From Methanarcanum sp963640855 (GTDB lineage: Archaea > Thermoplasmatota > Thermoplasmata > Methanomassiliicoccales > Methanomethylophilaceae): a stretch of DNA of 5,242 nucleotides. Positions within the stretch are counted from its first letter, which is position 1. Each line of letters begins with the position of its first letter. The DNA is taken from the NCBI GenBank assembly GCA_963640855.1, contig CAVIAJ010000034.1, positions 1 through 5,242 of the forward strand. The letters are read 5' to 3'. Of this stretch, positions 5,020-5,242 are shown piece by piece. A program made the translations under genes and the position numbers. The notes below the pieces were generated by a model. That model did not search any database. It was not told where the DNA came from and saw only the letters and a list, made by a program, of their open reading frames with translations.

Positions 5020-5242
5020 GAACATGTTGGTGTCAATACTGTCAAATGCGCGGGTGCGTGGATTGAAGCTAGAGGCTAATTAACCATACTAATTTGTCAA
5101 TACTCTCAAACCGCCTGTGCGGAAAGTACTCATCATGATGTGGTAGTCCCTTTGAGTTTGTCAATACTCTCAAACATAAAAGGATTACATTCAACGGTTT
5201 CAGCTGGTTGAGCCCCTTTGAGTTTGTCAATACTCTCAAACT
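5020..5242. CRISPR. End of a CRISPR-like array, continuing past the right edge
   Basis: The 19-base core TTTGTCAATACTCTCAAAC is identical at 5093-5111, 5157-5175 and 5223-5241; a degraded copy lies at 5029-5047. Core ends are 64, 64 and 66 bases apart. The last two units agree over 28 bases (5148-5175 and 5214-5241, adding CCCTTTGAG on the left). The third from the right has only 23 of 28 matches (5084-5111), and the first (5020-5047) keeps mainly its core. Intervening segments of 36, 36 and 38 bases (5048-5083, 5112-5147, 5176-5213) are unlike one another, as spacers are. The repeat contains the dyad TTTGAG/CTCAAA. Repeat decay toward the left suggests this is the trailer end, with the leader to the right and transcription leftward. 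The array type is not assigned and no cas gene is present. Confidence 0.8.

Noticed and set aside
5020..5242. Assignment of the array to Cas12a (type V-A), known from some related methanogens
   Set aside because: The repeats lack the TCTAC...GTAGA hairpin end that is characteristic of Cas12a repeats.

Overview
The window looks like archaeal chromosome. The genes have TATA boxes about 25-28 bases ahead of their starts, two of them with no room for a leader. The tRNA ends in a T tract. The large helicase is the archaeal/eukaryotic XPD type and, judged from memory, resembles the Thermoplasma XPD. I infer a Thermoplasmata-related archaeon, with Methanomassiliicoccales a plausible guess. No taxonomic marker here proves this.

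Layout: (1) Bases 1-255 hold no convincing gene but carry four copies of a short dyad element, AAGTAGACTT; three of these are clustered just beyond the 3' end of the tRNA. (2) 256-344 (minus) is tRNA-Ser(UGA) with an encoded CCA, its own TATA box and a T-tract terminator. (3) 392-2449 (minus) is an XPD-type iron-sulphur DNA helicase with an added N-terminal zinc ribbon. (4) A 90-base divergent promoter region with a central perfect palindrome separates it from (5) a 99-residue, mostly helical protein of unknown function on the plus strand (2540-2839). (6) A perfect 17-bp hairpin lies between this gene and the convergent gene to its right. (7) 2889-4912 (minus) encodes a secreted, membrane-anchored protein: signal peptide, lamin-tail-like domain, two phospholipase D (HKD) domains, beta-rich segment, transmembrane helix and lysine-rich tail. 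A -1 frame break at an A5 run divides it into two reading frames. (8) From about 5020 to the right edge lies the end of what looks like a CRISPR array: two nearly identical repeats, one half-degenerate repeat and one strongly degenerate repeat, with a 64-66 base period. It continues beyond the window. No cas gene is present.

How they fit together: the helicase and the small protein share a divergent promoter and may be co-regulated. The helicase probably acts in DNA repair. The HKD protein would act outside the membrane on a phosphodiester substrate. It lies next to the array, but nothing shows a functional link. The most unusual points are the zinc ribbon-XPD fusion, the lamin-tail/double-HKD surface protein with its frame break, and the array-end spacer that contains what looks like the 3' half of a type I-C CRISPR repeat.
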